Below are positions 5,120 through 7,111 of a stretch of 7,111 nt of DNA, one piece after another. This stretch comes from JBECKR01 sp040235415 (lineage in GTDB: Bacteria > Acidobacteriota > Polarisedimenticolia > Polarisedimenticolales > Polarisedimenticolaceae): NCBI GenBank assembly GCA_040235415.1, contig JBECKR010000182.1, forward strand, positions 1 to 7,111. The letters run 5' to 3'. The translations under genes and the position numbers were made by a program. Numbering within the stretch: position 1 is the first letter of the stretch; the number at the start of each line of letters is the position of its first letter. Under the pieces are notes generated by a model that did no database searches, had not been told where the DNA came from, and was given only the letters and a program-made list of their open reading frames with translations.

Positions 5120-5125
5120 TACAAT
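5120..5125 (+). promoter_or_regulatory. -10 box TACAAT directly before a GTG start
   Basis: TACAAT differs from the consensus at one position and ends 6 nt before GTG 5132, so transcription would start at or next to the start codon. No -35 match lies 17 nt upstream. GGAGG at 5114-5118 is 13 nt from the GTG, which is far for a Shine-Dalgarno, so either a leaderless mRNA or a long-spaced ribosome site is possible. Confidence 0.45.
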
Positions 5126-5131
5126 AGCGCC

Positions 5132-6145
5132 GTGCGCCGACGTCTGACATCCGCCGCCCTGCTCGTCCTTGCCGTGGCCGGCGTCGCCGCCGGCCTCGCG
5201 GCGCGCGCCCAGACCCAGGATCCCGACGACCCGCTCGCGCCGTACGGCCAGCCGCCCCCGCCGCTCCCGCCGCGCGAGCCGCCCGACGAGGGCAAGGGCA
5301 AGGAAGGCCGCAAGGAGGAAGCCCCCTCGCCGCTCGTCGGCTTCCTTCCCGACTCGAAGGCTCCGTGGGGGCTTCCGGACGCGTTGCTCGGCAAGCTCGC
5401 GGAGCGCGCGGTGGACTATCGCAGGACCGTGAAGTCGTTCACGTGCACCGAGACGGTGCGCTCGGCGGACTACGACGAGGGCGAGGCCGGCAAGGAGAAG
5501 CTGCGGCGGTACGCGTTCCTGCTGACGCCGGGCGCGGACGGCGACCGCATCCTCGAGTCCCGCAACGTGCTGCGCGCGAGCGGCGCGGTCAAGCCGGGCG
5601 AGGTCGACGACGGCGAGCCGTTCCCCGCCGCGTTCGCGTGGGTGTTCCTGTTCAGCGAGTTCCACCAGGGGTTCTTCGCCTACCGCGACCTCGGCGAGCG
5701 CTTCGACGGCTTCGACTGGGTGCGCGACATCGAGTTCAAGGGCGCCCTGCCGTTCACCGACGGCAAGGACATCCGCGAGTGGGAGGGGGTCGTGACGATC
5801 GACAACACGACCATGACGCCGCTCGAGATCCGCGCGCAGCCGTCCTCGCAGTCCGACCGCATCCGCCAGCAGTTCGACCAGTGGTCGAAATCGTTCAACG
5901 TGATCGGGTTCCGCACCGCACCGCGGCCGCTCGGGTACCAGGCGCGGGTCGAGTTCCGCTACCGCTTCGTCGAGCGCGACCGCAGCATCGAGCTGACCTA
6001 CCCGACCCGGCTGCGCTACGACACGTTCCGGGCGGTGAGCACGACCCGCACGGTGCCGCAGCACGTCTCGATCCGGACGTACGGCGACTACAAGATCTTC
6101 GGCGTCGAGGCGCAGGAGAAGGTCGGCCGCGGCACCGGCCCCTGA
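5132..6145 (+). CDS. Exported protein of unknown function
   Basis: This encodes a 337-residue protein that I cannot place in a named family. Residues 1-27 form a clear signal peptide: an Arg-rich start (MRRRL), a hydrophobic core rich in Leu, Ala and Val, and a likely cleavage after ARA. A Pro-rich linker (PPPPLPPREPP, 41-51) and a charged Lys/Glu stretch (54-63) follow. The mature domain starts at about 80 with DYRRTVKSFTCTETVRSADY (95-114), then alternates strand-like segments through DIREWEGVVTIDNTTMTPLE (213-232), ARVEFRYRF (271-279) and TYGDYKIFGVEA (316-327). A sequence reading 'G-V-V-T-I-D ... T ... P-L-E-I-R' after such a start recalls exported, possibly LolA-like beta-sheet proteins common in Acidobacteriota; this is inference. 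There is one Cys (C105) and no lipobox, so it is probably periplasmic. GTG 5132 is chosen because it opens the signal peptide and because upstream codons lie antisense to dnaJ. Confidence 0.8.
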   Translation: MRRRLTSAALLVLAVAGVAAGLAARAQTQDPDDPLAPYGQPPPPLPPREPPDEGKGKEGRKEEAPSPLVGFLPDSKAPWGLPDALLGKLAERAVDYRRTVKSFTCTETVRSADYDEGEAGKEKLRRYAFLLTPGADGDRILESRNVLRASGAVKPGEVDDGEPFPAAFAWVFLFSEFHQGFFAYRDLGERFDGFDWVRDIEFKGALPFTDGKDIREWEGVVTIDNTTMTPLEIRAQPSSQSDRIRQQFDQWSKSFNVIGFRTAPRPLGYQARVEFRYRFVERDRSIELTYPTRLRYDTFRAVSTTRTVPQHVSIRTYGDYKIFGVEAQEKVGRGTGP

Positions 6146-6181
6146 GACGCCGCTCCGCGCTCAGCCTTCCTTCGGGGCCGG
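6135..6181. terminator. Inverted repeat across the convergent 3' ends; possible terminator
   Basis: CCGGCCCC (6135-6142) and GGGGCCGG (6174-6181) are perfect 8-bp arms 31 nt apart. Nested inside, TGAG (6143-6146) can pair with CTCA (6160-6163); these hold the stop codons of the two facing genes, so three of those pairs are automatic. No U tract is present. It is the only sizeable structure in the 15-bp gap between the genes. Confidence 0.3.
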
Positions 6182-7111
6182 CTTGTCGTCGCCGGAGCCG
6201 CCCTCGTGCGGCAGGAACGAGCGGTCCACGAGCTCGATCTTCGCGGCCTCGCGCAGCTGCTGCAGGCGCTCCTTGACCGCGGCGGATTCCTTCTGCTGCA
6301 CGACCTGCAGCGTCAGCGTCGGCTTGACCTCCGCGAACGGGATCTTGGTCGGCGGCTTGCGGCCGGTGACCTTCAGGAGGTTGAACCCCTTGGGGGTCTC
6401 GAACACCGGCGAGACCGCGCCGACCTCGAGCGCGAACGCCTGCTTCTCGAACTCCGGGAACATCACGCCCTTCGGGAAGAAGTTGACGTCGCCGCCCTTG
6501 GCCGCGGTCGAATCCTGCGAGTACTGCTTCGCGAGCGCGGCGAAGTCCTCCCCCGCGACCGCCTTGGCGTGCGCCTCGTCGATCCGGCGGCGCGCGTCGT
6601 CGCGCCGCGCCTGGGGGTCCTGCGGCGAGCTCGGCACCAGGATGAACGACGCCCGCACCTGCTCGCCCTCGGTGAACGCGTCGGGATGGGCGTCGTACAG
6701 CGCGCGGATCTCGGCCTCCTCGGCCTTGGGGTTGCCGGCGATCTTCTCGACGTACTTCTGCATCAGCATGCGCCGCGCGAGCTCGTCGCGGAACCCCGCC
6801 TCGGTCAGTCCCTGCTCCTCGAGCACCTTGGCGAACGCCGCGGGGGTGCCGTACTGGTCCTGACGGCGCTGGACCTCGGCCGCGACCTCGTCCGGCGCCA
6901 CCGAGAGCCCCTCCTTCTTCGCCTCCTCGATGAGGAGCTCGCCGTCGATGATCAGCGACAGCGCCGCCGAGCGCAGGCTCTTCTCGGCCGCGTCGTCGAG
7001 CGTCTGCCCCGAGGCCTGCAGCCGCATGCGGTTGACCGCCGCGAGCTCGTCCACCTGGCGCGCGCGGATCTCGCGGCCGTTGACGCGCGCGACGACGTGG
7101 TCGTCCACCGC
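6161..7111 (-). CDS. SurA/PrsA-like parvulin peptidyl-prolyl cis-trans isomerase, 5' end missing
   Basis: This is the C-terminal 316 residues of an envelope folding chaperone. It begins with a SurA-type N-domain (VVARVNGREIRARQVDELAA, through the KYVEKI region at about 120), followed by one parvulin rotamase domain at about 149-251. Parvulin markers are VRASFILVPS (151-160), EDFAALAKQYSQDSTAAKGG (187-206), DVNFFPKGVMFPEF (207-220) and TPKGFNLLKV (238-247). A C-terminal helix-rich segment and a charged tail (HEGGSGDDKPAPKEG) end it. Residue numbers count from the GTG at 7108. That GTG could be read as a start, but the family normally has a signal peptide or lipobox before VVARVNG, and the frame stays open to the window edge, so the gene most likely continues beyond it. 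It faces the exported-protein gene with 15 nt between stops. The role in helping outer-membrane or exported proteins fold is family knowledge. Confidence 0.93.
   Translation of the reverse strand, partial: AVDDHVVARVNGREIRARQVDELAAVNRMRLQASGQTLDDAAEKSLRSAALSLIIDGELLIEEAKKEGLSVAPDEVAAEVQRRQDQYGTPAAFAKVLEEQGLTEAGFRDELARRMLMQKYVEKIAGNPKAEEAEIRALYDAHPDAFTEGEQVRASFILVPSSPQDPQARRDDARRRIDEAHAKAVAGEDFAALAKQYSQDSTAAKGGDVNFFPKGVMFPEFEKQAFALEVGAVSPVFETPKGFNLLKVTGRKPPTKIPFAEVKPTLTLQVVQQKESAAVKERLQQLREAAKIELVDRSFLPHEGGSGDDKPAPKEG

Noticed and set aside
4133..5131. In-frame upstream extension of the exported protein
   Set aside because: These 333 codons are antisense to dnaJ and intergenic DNA. The signal peptide begins exactly at GTG 5132.
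5039..5131. CIRCE or heat-shock operator before dnaJ
   Set aside because: I looked for the TTAGCACTC/GAGTGCTAA inverted repeat and for a sigma-32 type promoter and saw neither.
7106..7108. GTG at the right edge as the true start of the parvulin gene
   Set aside because: It would give a protein with no export signal, unlike its family, and the frame remains open to the edge. The gene is better treated as truncated by the window.
1..7111. Mobile elements, tRNA/rRNA genes, CRISPR arrays or a defence system
   Set aside because: Genes cover almost all of the sequence, all with housekeeping-type content. No terminal repeats, transposase, integrase or spaced repeats were seen.

Overview
The window is 7.1 kb of very GC-rich, gene-dense bacterial DNA with nine protein genes, two of them cut by the window edges. 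I see no RNA genes, insertion sequences, CRISPR arrays or other mobile DNA. The likely source is a high-GC bacterium close to Acidobacteriota. This is inference, resting on the plant/Chlamydia-like long form of IspG, an exported protein of a style I associate with that phylum, and a selenocysteine-containing Rdx protein. All nine genes end in TGA.

Layout, left to right: (1) the 3' end of ispG on the plus strand; (2) a minus-strand pair, a beta-CASP metallo-beta-lactamase RNase followed by a YCII-like small protein joined to it by a GTGA stop/start overlap, whose tail overlaps ispG antisense by 40 bp; (3) a divergent 135-bp intergenic region; (4) a plus-strand pair, a 73-residue SelW/Rdx-type selenoprotein with an in-frame UGA, then a monofunctional proline dehydrogenase; (5) a minus-strand pair read in the order dnaJ then a DUF2231 membrane protein; (6) a divergent 93-bp region, then an exported protein of unknown function on the plus strand; (7) the 3' part of a SurA/PrsA-like parvulin peptidyl-prolyl isomerase on the minus strand.

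The most notable item is the selenoprotein at 2319-2540. Standard gene calling breaks it at the internal TGA, so it would be missed. Read through that codon it gives a complete Rdx protein with a C-x-x-U redox motif (C8, U11). Just downstream of the UGA is a hairpin with a perfect 7-bp upper stem and a GGUCU loop, the same loop sequence as I recall for the E. coli fdhF SECIS element. The same gene then terminates at an ordinary TGA.

Functionally the window is mostly housekeeping: isoprenoid precursor synthesis (IspG), RNA processing (beta-CASP RNase), thiol/selenol redox (Rdx), proline catabolism (PRODH), and protein folding in the cytoplasm (DnaJ) and envelope (parvulin). Apart from the selenoprotein and some small structural features at gene junctions, I see no sign of a multi-gene novel system.
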